DNA of 64,000 nucleotides, taken from the NCBI RefSeq assembly GCF_029581355.1, contig NZ_CP120849.1, forward strand, positions 776,501 through 840,500. The letters are read 5' to 3'. Both the position numbers and the translations under genes were made by a program. The notes beneath the pieces were generated by a model. The model had not been told where the DNA came from and ran no database searches. It saw only the letters and a list, made by a program, of their open reading frames with translations. The DNA is from Parabacteroides chongii (GTDB lineage Bacteria > Bacteroidota > Bacteroidia > Bacteroidales > Tannerellaceae). Positions 1 to 9,231 of this stretch are shown here, one piece after another; positions within the stretch are counted from its first letter, which is position 1; every line of letters starts with the position of its first letter.

Positions 1-1493
1 AATGTTTTTGTAGAAGCATTCCAAGTCATCGGAGCCAGACGGTTGCCAGTGAACGGATCGCCTGCTAATGCTTTTTTAACTTCATCTTCGATAGTGATTG
101 TAAAGCCTGTCTTTTCAAAGAAATACAAGTCTTCTGCTGTCAATGTGTACAAGCCTGATTTGTACAGACCGAAGTAATGAGGTTCCGCGTCTTTTTCATT
201 CAAATTTGCACCATTCAAGTTAAATACGACACCATACCCATAAGGTGCATTTGCTACAGACTGGAAGAAGTCTACATCACCATCTGTCTGTGCTACCGTC
301 AATACCTTACCCGCTTTATTAGTGAAAGTAAAAGTATACTTATGGTCATCATCCAAAGTTTGCTTCATCTTCCACAAATTAGTGTTTGCTGTAGCCTGTT
401 CAGTAGTAAGGCTAGCCACATCTACACAAGTAGGTTTACCGTCTTTATCAGCTGTTACAGCATAAGATTTGCCATCATCACCTTTTACAACTAATAGATA
501 ATATTCTGAAGTTTCATAAGAATCCTTGTCAGAGATATTGGCAACCAAGTCATAGCCTTTAATTTCTGCATCCAACTGTGTAACACCAGAAACAACAATT
601 CCGTCATTAGTCTTTATAGAAAGATTTTCAACATTTGCTTTTCCTATAGCTTCTACCAATTGTTCTGTAGTACCTTTGAATACAATAGAAGTTGTCTCTG
701 TAGAAAAATTTAAACCATCAGCACCAGTCAAAGCTGCACCATTAATGATTTCGCCATCCTTCACAAGCGGAGTTACTTGAATACTTTCCACTACAGTGTT
801 ATAAGAATCATCAAGTGCTTCAACAATAAAGTCTGCTGAACAATCTTTATATGTGTTATTTGACAAATTGATAGGAGTTTCCAATGCAACAGATCCTTCC
901 GTGTATCCATCTGCAGGCATATTTGCCCAAACTACAATACCGGCAGAAACTGTTTTACCAGCGCCTTCGTGAGATGTTATACTGTTAGCAGTAACGGTAT
1001 TACCACTAATAGTATATGTCCCTTTGGCATCAGTAGGTAGAACACAAATAGCATTCGCATTACATGTAGCTTCTTTAGCAGAACTTGTAATTACATTACC
1101 TGTTAATGTTCCACTTTTAGCAACTAACAAGATTGCATTTTTAGCTTGAGGAGTCGTACCATCAATTCCTGGAGTAGAACCATTTAAACCTTCATTTACG
1201 AAAACAACGTTCAAGTTCTTAACGGTAACATTTTCACCTGTAATGATAATCTGACCGTTTAAAGTGTACTTATTATCTTGACCATCCACAACCACGTTAT
1301 TTTCAGAAATGATCAACGGATTGTTGTAAGCAAGCGTCACATTGCTCGTAAGTTTGTAAGTTGTAACCTCTCCTACCACTTCTTTCTGATACTTGTCTTT
1401 AAAGACATCATCATTGAACGTAGCAGCATTCAAAGTAAACAACGCACCGCTAAGCAGTAACGTTGCTACAAGCGTAGAAAACTTTTTGTTCAT
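1..1493 (-). CDS. Large secreted surface protein, beta-helix N-terminus (S-layer/DUF6383-type family), 3' part beyond window
   Basis: The reading frame is open from the ATG at 1491-1493 to the left edge (497 codons, no stop seen), so the C-terminus is missing. It starts with a signal peptide (MNKKFSTLVATLLLSGA...) whose first eight residues equal those of the surface protein ending at 55702. Residues about 45-130 have the VxVDGxxxTL and NVTVKNLNV pattern of a right-handed parallel beta-helix. The rest is Thr/Asn/Asp-rich without a recognised enzyme motif. The 81-bp leader contains an AT-rich stretch (TTAATATTAAATT on the coding strand) shared with the 59100 gene. The only good promoter upstream lies in an inverted-repeat-bounded segment (1575-1767) and points away from the gene. 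The likely role is a phase-variable, outer-surface (S-layer-like) protein. Membership of the family is inferred from the N-terminus and promoter, because the C-terminal domain is not visible. Confidence 0.8.
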   Translation of the reverse strand, partial: MNKKFSTLVATLLLSGALFTLNAATFNDDVFKDKYQKEVVGEVTTYKLTSNVTLAYNNPLIISENNVVVDGQDNKYTLNGQIIITGENVTVKNLNVVFVNEGLNGSTPGIDGTTPQAKNAILLVAKSGTLTGNVITSSAKEATCNANAICVLPTDAKGTYTISGNTVTANSITSHEGAGKTVSAGIVVWANMPADGYTEGSVALETPINLSNNTYKDCSADFIVEALDDSYNTVVESIQVTPLVKDGEIINGAALTGADGLNFSTETTSIVFKGTTEQLVEAIGKANVENLSIKTNDGIVVSGVTQLDAEIKGYDLVANISDKDSYETSEYYLLVVKGDDGKSYAVTADKDGKPTCVDVASLTTEQATANTNLWKMKQTLDDDHKYTFTFTNKAGKVLTVAQTDGDVDFFQSVANAPYGYGVVFNLNGANLNEKDAEPHYFGLYKSGLYTLTAEDLYFFEKTGFTITIEDEVKKALAGDPFTGNRLAPMTWNASTKT

Positions 1494-1574
1494 AAATCTT
1501 TAATTTAATATTAATAATAGTGTTACTTAAAAAGCCTTTTCACAAGTCCCGTTTATATCATCGAAATGTTAAAT

Positions 1575-1767
1575 GACGAGTTTAAACGTTCCTTTTTTCT
1601 AGTCATTTTTTGGGGATTCGTGAGTTGAAGCGGCTATTTTGTACAAACTTTGCTATTCGGTTGATAAGAAAGGATATAGGAAAAGGAAAATTATTTGGGA
1701 AAGTATTGGCGGTTCGGAAAAATGCAGTAACTTTGCTGACGAATTTAAAGGAACGATTTTTCTCGTC
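1575..1767. promoter_or_regulatory. Putative invertible promoter segment (phase-variation switch), locus A
   Basis: Two 30-bp sites, 1575-1604 and 1738-1767, are inverted relative to each other (about 25 of 34 positions match, counting flanks). Each has GACGA-like outer arms and they share the 9-bp core CGTTCCTTT. They enclose 133 bp. Inside, on the + strand, TTG (1706-1708), 19 bp, then TAACTTTG (1728-1735) fits the Bacteroidota promoter consensus and ends 2 bp before the right site. It points right, away from the surface-protein gene at 1493. No TAnnTTTG faces left beside the left site, so this assembly shows an OFF orientation. Inversion would place the start point about 100 bp upstream of the ATG at 1493. 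The enclosed DNA is homologous to that at 59208-59340. Nothing else is evident in 1768-1952. Confidence 0.75.
1728..1735 (+). promoter_or_regulatory. -7 box TAACTTTG of the invertible promoter A
   Basis: TAACTTTG matches the Bacteroidota TAnnTTTG element, with TTG 19 bp upstream at 1706-1708. It reads rightward, into the convergent MATE gene region rather than into the surface-protein gene. Confidence 0.65.
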
Positions 1768-1952
1768 ATTACGACCTATTAGTAATACATTCTACCTCAG
1801 AAAAATAACCATCATTTCACCTCTTTTCCGGATAAGTAATAAATCGATAAAGCCAATTTATAACTCATTGATTTTCAATATAGCATTTTTCGGTTTTGGA
1901 GCAGTCACTCAAAAAAGGGAGATTTTTGCCATTTTCGTTGTCTGATTTTGCC

Positions 1953-3305
1953 CTATTTTATCTTCTTCAGAATCTTCGGAAATTGCCAAAAGAATAACAG
2001 CGTACAACAAATGGCTGCGGTAGCATCGGAGATGGCTTCAGCGGCATACACACCTGTCACACCCATAAAGTGCGGCAATATCAGTGCTAACGGGATCAGC
2101 AGGATTACCTTGCGAAGCAAAGCGATGAAAATGGATATCCGCGCCTGCCCCAAGGCAACAAACATATTCTGACAAGCACGCTGCAATCCGAAAATGGTCA
2201 TGCCACCAAGGAAAACAGGCATCGTCCATCGTACAGTCTCTATCAAATTCGCGTCGCTGGTAAAAGCAGATGCTATTGTGGAAGGGAATAAGATCATGAA
2301 CAGCATCAGGATCAGATTGAAAGAAAACATCGTGACCAGTGCGATACGGAAACACTCCTTCACTCGCTGCTTGTCGCCATGGCCATAATTATAACTAACT
2401 ATCGGGACAAAACCCTGCGCAAATCCTGTCAGCGGCACACTCGCAAACTGCATCGAAGTCTGCAACACCGTCAAGGCACTGACGTAAATATCCCCGAACT
2501 CTTTCAGACTACTGTTCAGCACAAAGCCGACCAGGCTTTCGGTACTCGCCATGATAAACGGAGAAACACCCAAAGCCAGCATCGAAAGCACAATCCCTTT
2601 GTCCAGCTTCATATAACGCCGTTCCAAAGGCAAAGACGCACGTCGGGAAAAGAGGAAAAACAACACCCACATGGCACTGCAAGCCTGTGAGATCACCGTT
2701 GCCAACGCAGCCCCTTTCACTCCCATGTCGAACCCAAAAATAAAGATCGGATCGAGAACGATATTCAGAAAAGCACCGATCAGCACCGAACACATGGCGA
2801 CGGCAGGCCGCCCCTGCGCATTGATAAAAGAGTTCAATCCTGTGGAAATCTCCACAAAGATAGTACCCAGCAAATAAATGGAAAGATAATCGACCGCATA
2901 CCCCAGCGTATGCTCGGAAGCACCGGTAAAAAGCAGGATGGGCTCCATAAAGGTATAGGCGACGGAAGAAGTCAGTACGGTAAACAGGATCAGCAGAATG
3001 AAACCATTCCCCAATATTTTTCCGGCACGCTTGCGGTCACCCTGCCCCAGGGCAATGGCGGCCAGCGGCGCACCACCTCCTCCGACAATCGCCGAGAAAG
3101 AAGAGATCAGCACGACGAGGGAGATGGTTACTCCCACGCCCGCCAATGCATCCGTTCCAATGCCCGGTATATGTCCGATATAAATACGGTCGACAATGCT
3201 GTAAAGCAAGTTGACGAATTGGGCTGCTACAGCCGGGAGTGCCATTCTGAAGACCAAAGGCAACATGCGCTCGGTCCCCAGACGTTCTTCATATTTATTT
3301 ACCAT
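1953..3305 (-). CDS. MATE family efflux transporter
   Basis: A 450-residue polytopic membrane protein with the two-lobed MATE/MatE pattern (about 12 hydrophobic segments; early motif ALPAVAAQFVNLLYSIVDRI, second-half counterpart near ALGVSPFIMASTESLVG). It probably exports cationic or drug-like compounds in exchange for Na+ or H+; the substrate is unknown. The frame extends upstream to 3419, but a TACCTTTG promoter box (3332-3339, minus strand) lies inside that extension, so the ATG at 3305 (MVNKYEERLG) is the better start and gives the usual family length. It is divergent from the EamA transporter gene. It converges on the OFF-oriented promoter at 1728, which would produce antisense RNA if no terminator intervenes. 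Confidence 0.9.
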   Translation of the reverse strand: MVNKYEERLGTERMLPLVFRMALPAVAAQFVNLLYSIVDRIYIGHIPGIGTDALAGVGVTISLVVLISSFSAIVGGGGAPLAAIALGQGDRKRAGKILGNGFILLILFTVLTSSVAYTFMEPILLFTGASEHTLGYAVDYLSIYLLGTIFVEISTGLNSFINAQGRPAVAMCSVLIGAFLNIVLDPIFIFGFDMGVKGAALATVISQACSAMWVLFFLFSRRASLPLERRYMKLDKGIVLSMLALGVSPFIMASTESLVGFVLNSSLKEFGDIYVSALTVLQTSMQFASVPLTGFAQGFVPIVSYNYGHGDKQRVKECFRIALVTMFSFNLILMLFMILFPSTIASAFTSDANLIETVRWTMPVFLGGMTIFGLQRACQNMFVALGQARISIFIALLRKVILLIPLALILPHFMGVTGVYAAEAISDATAAICCTLLFFWQFPKILKKIK

Positions 3306-3331
3306 CTTGAATCTGATCGCCTGAAATGTTG

Positions 3332-3339
3332 CAAAGGTA
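3332..3339 (-). promoter_or_regulatory. Promoter -7 box for the MATE gene
   Basis: The minus strand reads TACCTTTG, with a TTTG about 22 bp further upstream, slightly longer than the usual 19. It lies about 27 bp before the chosen start at 3305 and argues against the longer start. Confidence 0.5.
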
Positions 3340-3380
3340 CGAGAAATAGTATTAGATAAAACAAAAAAGACAGAAGAGTA

Positions 3381-3411
3381 TTGTATATGTAAAAAGGACA
3401 ATATACTTTTG
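3381..3411 (+). promoter_or_regulatory. Promoter for the EamA transporter gene
   Basis: TTG at 3381-3383, 20 bp, then TACTTTTG at 3404-3411 fits the Bacteroidota consensus. The ATG follows at 3453. Confidence 0.6.
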
Positions 3412-3452
3412 CCCGCCATTACTGATATATAAATTAGCTAATATCTACCTAT

Positions 3453-4382
3453 ATGAATGCAAAGGTTAAAGGGTACATGCTGGGGGCGATCGCAGCAGCC
3501 ACTTACGGTATGAATCCCCTTTTTGCTCTTCCGTTGTACAAGGCGGGAATGGATCCTGACTCGGTACTTTTCTTCAGATACCTGTTTGCCATCCCCGTGC
3601 TGGGAATCATGCTAAAAGCAAGAGGCAGGAATTTTAAGCTATGCCGGAAAGATATACCGCCATTGATCGTCCTGGGATTCCTGGTCGCTTTTTCTTCATT
3701 GGCGTTGTTCCTGAGTTACAATTACATGGAAGCCGGCATTGCGTCGACCTTGCTGTTCGTCTATCCGATCATGGTAGCCCTCATTATGTCGTTGCTCTTT
3801 AAAGAGAAGCTGACCCTGCAGACGGTCTTATGTATTATGCTGGCTTTGGGCGGTATCAGCTTACTTTACAAAACGGGAAGCGGTGCAACGCTTAGTACGA
3901 CAGGGGTACTTCTGGTCATGGGTTCCGCACTGTCCTACGCCATTTACATTGTCGGCGTAAACCGTCCGAGACTGAAGGATATAGCGACACTTAAACTGAC
4001 TTTCTACATCTTGCTTTTCGGAATGCTGCTCTTTCTGATCCGCGTAGATTTCGGAAAAAGCCTGCGCATTGTCGAGGACTGGTACCTGTGGGGTAATTTA
4101 CTGGCCCTGGCAATCTTTCCCACCGCCATATCCTTCCTGTGCACCACGCAGGCGATCCAGTATATCGGCTCTACGCCGACTGCCATCCTGGGTGCGCTGG
4201 AACCTCTGACTGCCGTATTCTTCGGAGTAACCATCTTCGGTGAGGTGCTGACACCCCGGCTGGGTTGCGGAATTATAATGATCATCCTGGCAGTAACGCT
4301 GATCATTGCCGGAAGCAATGTCACGACTTATCTGATCCGTTTCAGAAAGCTATTTCCCCGGCTTCCGTTCCCCCGAAAATAA
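3453..4382 (+). CDS. EamA/DMT family transporter
   Basis: 309 residues with about ten hydrophobic segments in two EamA repeats (roughly residues 8-140 and 150-290), as in drug/metabolite transporter superfamily exporters. Typical helix signatures such as [20 protein letters not shown] and [18 protein letters not shown] sit at the ends of each repeat. It sits in the inner membrane. The substrate cannot be told from the sequence; family members export amino acids or other small metabolites. It has its own promoter (3381-3411), is divergent from the MATE gene, and is followed by dxs, which also appears to have its own promoter. Confidence 0.9.
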   Translation: MNAKVKGYMLGAIAAATYGMNPLFALPLYKAGMDPDSVLFFRYLFAIPVLGIMLKARGRNFKLCRKDIPPLIVLGFLVAFSSLALFLSYNYMEAGIASTLLFVYPIMVALIMSLLFKEKLTLQTVLCIMLALGGISLLYKTGSGATLSTTGVLLVMGSALSYAIYIVGVNRPRLKDIATLKLTFYILLFGMLLFLIRVDFGKSLRIVEDWYLWGNLLALAIFPTAISFLCTTQAIQYIGSTPTAILGALEPLTAVFFGVTIFGEVLTPRLGCGIIMIILAVTLIIAGSNVTTYLIRFRKLFPRLPFPRK

Positions 4383-4432
4383 GAAAACTAAGAAATGCCC
4401 AGCCAAAACTATTTTATATGCCGTTAATTCTT

Positions 4433-4440
4433 TACATTTG
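4433..4440 (+). promoter_or_regulatory. Promoter -7 box for dxs
   Basis: TACATTTG at 4433-4440 is a good TAnnTTTG match; the -33 region is weak. The TTG inside it (4438) is in frame with dxs but would overlap the promoter, so the ATG at 4459 is preferred as the start. Confidence 0.5.
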
Positions 4441-4458
4441 CCACAAAAATTAGCGGAC

Positions 4459-6363
4459 ATGATAGATTGCAAGGATGAACATATATTGAACGTCATAAAT
4501 TATCCGGAGGATTTGCGCAAGTTGCCTCCTGAAAAATTGGGCCAGGTATGTGCAGAGTTGCGTCAATACATTATAGATATACTTTCTGAAAATCCCGGAC
4601 ACCTGGGAGCCAGCCTGGGGACAGTCGAACTGACCGTTGCTCTGCATTATGTATTCAATACCCCATACGACCGGATTGTCTGGGACGTCGGCCATCAGGC
4701 TTACGGGCACAAGATACTGACCGGACGCCGGGAAGCTTTCCATACGCTTCGGAAATTCAAAGGCATCAGTGGCTTTCCTAACCCGGGAGAAAGTGAGTAT
4801 GACGCTTTCATTGCCGGACATGCCTCCAACTCCATATCGGCTGCGATGGGTATGTCGGTTGCCTCGGAACTCAAAGAAGAGCACAACCGCCACGTCATTG
4901 CCGTCATCGGCGACGGTGCCATGACAGGCGGACTGGCATTCGAGGGATTGAACAATGCTTCTGCCAACCCCAACAACCTGCTGATTATCCTCAACGACAA
5001 CGATATGGCTATCGACAATTGCGTGGGAGGATTGAGCCAGTACCTGGTAGACATCACGACCAGCCAGGCTTACAACAAAATGCGTTACGATGTGTACAAG
5101 GGGCTGCGGAAGATGAAGCTGATCAACAACGACCGCCGGGGAAACATCCTGCGCTTCAACAACAGCCTGAAAGCGCTGCTTACACAACAACATAACCTTT
5201 TCGAAGGATTCAGCATCCGTTATTTCGGTCCCATCGACGGGCATGATATCAATTATATGACCAAGGTGCTGAACGATATAAAAGATCTGCAAGGTCCGAA
5301 ACTATTGCATATCAAAACAAAGAAAGGCAAAGGATTCAAGCCTGCCGAGGAGTCGGCCACCGAATGGCATGCTCCGGGCAAGTTCAACAAAGAGACGGGA
5401 GAGCGGATCATTGTCCACAAGCTGGACGAGCCGCAACTGTATCAGGATGTCTTCGGACATACCCTGGTTGAACTGGCAGAAAAAGATGAACGGATCGTGG
5501 GTATTACTCCCGCCATGCCTACCGGAAGTTCCATGATCTATATGATGAAGGCATTTCCGCAGCGGGCATTCGACGTAGGGATCGCCGAAGGACATTCGGT
5601 GACGTTCTCCGCCGGACTTGCCAAGGAAGGGATGATCCCGTTCTGCAATGTCTATTCGTCGTTTATGCAACGGGCGTACGACAACCTGATACACGATGTG
5701 GCGTTACAGAAGTTACATATGGTAATCTGCCTGGACCGTGCCGGACTGGTCGGTGAAGACGGAGCTACGCATCACGGGGTATTCGACCTGGCTTACCTGC
5801 GTCCGATCCCTAACCTGACAATCTCTTCGCCGCTCAACGAACTGGATCTGCGGAATCTGATGTACACCGGCTATAAAGAGGCTGCAGGTACTTTCGTGAT
5901 CCGCTATCCACGCGGAAAAGGAGAGAAAAAAGACTGGCGCAACGAAATGCAGGTGCTCCCCATAGGAAAAGGTAAAAAACTGAACGAAGGAAATGACCTG
6001 GCTGTTTTATCTATCGGACCGATCGGAAACGAAGTGATAAAGGCAATAGAGGAAGTGGCAGGCGAAGGACTGTCGGTTGCCCATTACGACATGATTTATC
6101 TGAAACCGATCGATGAAGAATTATTACATGAGGTCGGAAAGAAGTTTAAGCGTGTCATCACCGTGGAGAACGGTGTTGTGAAGGGCGGACTGGGAACAGC
6201 CGTTCTTGAATTTATGGCAGACAACGGATATACTCCGCGGGTGAAGCGCATCGGTATATCCGACACATTCATTGAACACGGATCTATCCCCGAACTTTAT
6301 AAATTATGCGGCCTGGATGCCGGAAGTATAGCCGGGGAGATACGAAAGATGATGAACGATTAA
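4459..6363 (+). CDS. dxs: 1-deoxy-D-xylulose-5-phosphate synthase
   Basis: 634 residues, full family length. It condenses pyruvate and glyceraldehyde 3-phosphate to DXP, the first step of the non-mevalonate isoprenoid pathway and a feed for thiamine and pyridoxal synthesis; it is cytosolic. The thiamine-diphosphate motif is visible around residues 150-180 ([10 protein letters not shown] ... NDN), along with the N-terminal [10 protein letters not shown] and the central transketolase block ([18 protein letters not shown]) with [14 protein letters not shown]. The frame can be read from a TTG at 4438, but that lies in the promoter box, so ATG 4459 ([10 protein letters not shown]) is taken. It is followed after 57 bp by trkA and trkH, probably as one transcript. 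Confidence 0.95.
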   Translation: MIDCKDEHILNVINYPEDLRKLPPEKLGQVCAELRQYIIDILSENPGHLGASLGTVELTVALHYVFNTPYDRIVWDVGHQAYGHKILTGRREAFHTLRKFKGISGFPNPGESEYDAFIAGHASNSISAAMGMSVASELKEEHNRHVIAVIGDGAMTGGLAFEGLNNASANPNNLLIILNDNDMAIDNCVGGLSQYLVDITTSQAYNKMRYDVYKGLRKMKLINNDRRGNILRFNNSLKALLTQQHNLFEGFSIRYFGPIDGHDINYMTKVLNDIKDLQGPKLLHIKTKKGKGFKPAEESATEWHAPGKFNKETGERIIVHKLDEPQLYQDVFGHTLVELAEKDERIVGITPAMPTGSSMIYMMKAFPQRAFDVGIAEGHSVTFSAGLAKEGMIPFCNVYSSFMQRAYDNLIHDVALQKLHMVICLDRAGLVGEDGATHHGVFDLAYLRPIPNLTISSPLNELDLRNLMYTGYKEAAGTFVIRYPRGKGEKKDWRNEMQVLPIGKGKKLNEGNDLAVLSIGPIGNEVIKAIEEVAGEGLSVAHYDMIYLKPIDEELLHEVGKKFKRVITVENGVVKGGLGTAVLEFMADNGYTPRVKRIGISDTFIEHGSIPELYKLCGLDAGSIAGEIRKMMND

Positions 6364-6372
6364 ATATTAATG

Positions 6373-6400
6373 CCGTTTTGCCGGGCGACACGGCAAACGG
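6373..6400 (+). other. Intercistronic stem-loop between dxs and trkA
   Basis: The arms CCGTTTTGCCG (6373-6383) and CGGCAAACGG (6391-6400) pair with one bulged T. No T-run follows, so it is more likely an RNA-processing or stabilising hairpin than a full terminator. Confidence 0.35.
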
Positions 6401-6420
6401 AATGAGTAACAATTAACAAA

Positions 6421-7758
6421 ATGAAGATTATTATTGCCGGGGCAGGCGAAGTGGGTACGCATCTCGCGAAGATGTTATCTCAGGAAAAGCAGGATATCAT
6501 CCTGATGGACCCGAGTGAGGAACGATTGAATATCACCAATTCCAACATGGAGATACTTCCGATGGTTGGAAATCCGACTTCGATCCGCGACCTGGAAGAA
6601 GCCGGTATAAAAAAGACAGACCTGTTCGTCAGCGTTACTCCCGAAGAAACGACGAATATCGCTGCCAGCATCCTGGCTTCCAAGCTCGGTGCACGCAAGA
6701 CTCTGGCACGTATCAATAACTACGAATATCTGTTACCCAAAAACAAGGAACTGTTCGAAAAACTGGGCATCCACTCGATGATCTATCCGGAGATGCTGGC
6801 TGCCAAAGAGATTGTCAGCGCAATACGCCGACCATGGACCCGTCAATACTGGGAACTGTTCGGAGGTGCCCTGATCCTGCTGGGCGTAAAGGTCCGCGAG
6901 AACTCCCGGCTGGTAAACAAACAGCTGGTCGAACTGCTGAACGAACAGAAACTATACCATATCGTTGCCATCAAACGGCAATATGAAACGATTATCCCAC
7001 GCGGTACCGATTTTATCCAGCCCGGCGATATCGTTTTTTTCACGACTACCAAGGAGCATATCAAGGACGTGCAAATGCATGCCGGTAAAAAGGACCCCGA
7101 AGTGAAAAAGGTCTTTATCATGGGAGGCAGCCGCATTGCCATCCGTACCAGCCAGTATCTGCCGAATAATATCCGTGTAAAGATACTGGAGACAAACAAA
7201 GAGAAAAGTCACCGCATAGCCGAGGTTGTTCCGAGCAACGTCCTGATCATTAACGGCGACGGACGTGATACGGAGCTGCTGATGCAGGAGGGTATCAAGG
7301 ATGCGCAGGCATTCGTCGCCCTGACGGACAATTCAAGTACGAATATCCTGGCTTGTCTGGCTGCCAAACGTTTCGGCGTATTCAAGACGGTCGCCAAGAT
7401 CGAGAACATCGACTATATTCCGCTGGCGGAGAATATGGATATCGGTTCGGTGATCAACAAGAAGCTGATCGCTGCCAGCCATATCTATCAGTTCCTGCTG
7501 GATGCCGATGTGTCGAACGTGAAGTTCCTGACCTTTGCCAACGCCGATGTGGCGGAGCTGGTAGCCCGCCCCGATTCAAAGATTACCCGCAAACAGGTGA
7601 AAGATTTACATCTTCCGAAGGATCTGACGCTGGGAGGATTGATACGGGACGGAGAACCGATGATGATCAAGGGAGACACTCAGATTCAGGCATACGACCA
7701 CGTGGTTGTATTCTGTCTGGAAACAGCCATGCGTAAACTGGAGGATTATTTTAATTAG
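6421..7758 (+). CDS. trkA: Trk potassium uptake system regulatory subunit TrkA
   Basis: 445 residues, a peripheral cytoplasmic subunit that binds NAD(H)/nucleotides and gates TrkH. It has two RCK-type halves. The first Rossmann fold begins at residue 1 (IIIAGAGEVGTHLA) with an acidic residue near position 30 (LMDPSEERL). The second begins near residue 231 (VFIMGGSRIAIRT). TrkA_C-like beta domains follow each, near residues 140-220 and 370-445. The stop TAG (7756-7758) is followed directly by the trkH ATG at 7760, so the two are translationally coupled. Confidence 0.94.
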   Translation: MKIIIAGAGEVGTHLAKMLSQEKQDIILMDPSEERLNITNSNMEILPMVGNPTSIRDLEEAGIKKTDLFVSVTPEETTNIAASILASKLGARKTLARINNYEYLLPKNKELFEKLGIHSMIYPEMLAAKEIVSAIRRPWTRQYWELFGGALILLGVKVRENSRLVNKQLVELLNEQKLYHIVAIKRQYETIIPRGTDFIQPGDIVFFTTTKEHIKDVQMHAGKKDPEVKKVFIMGGSRIAIRTSQYLPNNIRVKILETNKEKSHRIAEVVPSNVLIINGDGRDTELLMQEGIKDAQAFVALTDNSSTNILACLAAKRFGVFKTVAKIENIDYIPLAENMDIGSVINKKLIAASHIYQFLLDADVSNVKFLTFANADVAELVARPDSKITRKQVKDLHLPKDLTLGGLIRDGEPMMIKGDTQIQAYDHVVVFCLETAMRKLEDYFN

Positions 7759-7759
7759 T

Positions 7760-9217
7760 ATGTTACTGAATATACGTTTCATAATAAAGATGCTGGGGAT
7801 GATGTGCATCCTCGAAACGCTGTTTATGCTGATGGCGGTAGTGGTTGCTTTCCTGTATAAAGGGGGCGATTTCTATCCGTTACTCCTGTCCAGCGGAATC
7901 TTGTTCGGGGTCGGCGTATCGCTTTACGCTATCGGCTTCCGTGCCAACGAATACACGGCAGGCCGCAGGGAAGGGATGCTGACGGTTACTTTCACCTGGA
8001 TATTGCTCTCGTTACTGGGAATGCTGCCTTTTTATCTGGGAGGGTATGCGGATAACGTGACGGATGCCTTTTTCGAAACGATGTCCGGCTTTACTACCAC
8101 CGGATCGACCATATTTACCGATATCGAATCATTACCGAAAGGTATCCTGTTCTGGCGCAGCCTGACTCAATGGCAGGGAGGTATCGGCATGATCGTGTTT
8201 ACCGTCGCCTTGATGCCTATCCTGGGAGGCGGCGCGACACAGATGTTCAACGCCGAAACTCCGGGTATCACGCATGAACGGTTCCGCCCGCGTGTGACAC
8301 AGGTGGCCAAGCGCCTTTGGGGTGTTTATATGTTCCTGACGATACTGTTGGTTGGCTTATTATGGGCAGGGCCGATGAATTTATACGACGCTGTGAACCA
8401 TGCACTGACAGCCATATCTACCGGAGGTTATTCCACCAAAAATGCAAGTATAGCTTACTGGAACTCAGCGTATATAGAATATATTATAACCATATTCATG
8501 TTTATCGGGGCAACCAATATCACCCTGATTTATTTCTGTCTGAACGGAAATGTGAAGAAGCTGCTGTTCGATGAAGAGTTCCGCTGGTTCTTTTGGTTTG
8601 TCCTGATCATGACAGGAGTAACGACCGGCTGGATTATGTACCAGGGATTCTTTTCCGATTTCCCCACAGCATTCCGGCAGGCGGCATTCCAGGTGGTGAC
8701 GCTGGTTTCGACCTGCGGATTTGCCACTGAGAACTATATCCCCTGGGGACCGTTCTTTTGGATGATCGCCTTGATACTGATGTTCATCTGCGGTTGTGCC
8801 GGCTCGACCTGCGGAGGGTTGAAGATGGGACGCTTTGTGATCCTTTCCAAAAACCTGTTCAATGAATTTAAGAAACAGACTCACCCGCATGCGATCATTC
8901 CCGTGCGGATGGATTCGCATATCGTATCCGGAGATATTGTTCACCGCGTACTGGCTTTCGCTTTTGCCTACATGTCACTGATCGTGATCAGCTGCATCGT
9001 GCTGATGCTCGACGGGCTGGGATTCGAGGAATCGGTCGGGGCGGCCGTTTCCGCTATCAGTAACGTGGGACCGGCATTGGGTAAGTTGGGACCGGTCGAT
9101 AACTTCTCGGAAGTTCCGGTCGTATCCAAATGGTTCCTTTCTTTCCTGATGATGACAGGACGTTTGGAAATATTCACCGTATTGACATTACTTGTTCCGG
9201 GGTTCTGGAAACAATAA
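7760..9217 (+). CDS. trkH: Trk potassium transporter membrane subunit TrkH
   Basis: 485 residues, the inner-membrane K+ channel-like subunit partnering TrkA. The four pore-loop repeats are visible: TMSGFTTTGST (about residue 107), ALTAISTGGYSTKN (about 215), VVTLVSTCGFATENY (about 315) and AVSAISNVGPALG (about 430), each with the filter glycine. The same frame is open back to 7706 inside trkA, but MLLNIRF at 7760, immediately after the trkA stop, gives the normal family length. It is followed 14 bp later by a lactonase-like gene. Confidence 0.94.
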   Translation: MLLNIRFIIKMLGMMCILETLFMLMAVVVAFLYKGGDFYPLLLSSGILFGVGVSLYAIGFRANEYTAGRREGMLTVTFTWILLSLLGMLPFYLGGYADNVTDAFFETMSGFTTTGSTIFTDIESLPKGILFWRSLTQWQGGIGMIVFTVALMPILGGGATQMFNAETPGITHERFRPRVTQVAKRLWGVYMFLTILLVGLLWAGPMNLYDAVNHALTAISTGGYSTKNASIAYWNSAYIEYIITIFMFIGATNITLIYFCLNGNVKKLLFDEEFRWFFWFVLIMTGVTTGWIMYQGFFSDFPTAFRQAAFQVVTLVSTCGFATENYIPWGPFFWMIALILMFICGCAGSTCGGLKMGRFVILSKNLFNEFKKQTHPHAIIPVRMDSHIVSGDIVHRVLAFAFAYMSLIVISCIVLMLDGLGFEESVGAAVSAISNVGPALGKLGPVDNFSEVPVVSKWFLSFLMMTGRLEIFTVLTLLVPGFWKQ

Positions 9218-9231
9218 AACAAATAGCAGAT

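Noticed and set aside
1610..1945. 111-codon plus-strand frame across invertible segment A
   Set aside because: It spans a promoter and a recombination site, resembles no protein, and would be split by inversion.
3306..3419. N-terminal extension of the MATE protein
   Set aside because: It contains the gene's promoter box and would add 38 residues not seen in the family.
4438..4458. Upstream TTG start for dxs
   Set aside because: It overlaps the TACATTTG promoter box, so it would lie at or before the transcript start.
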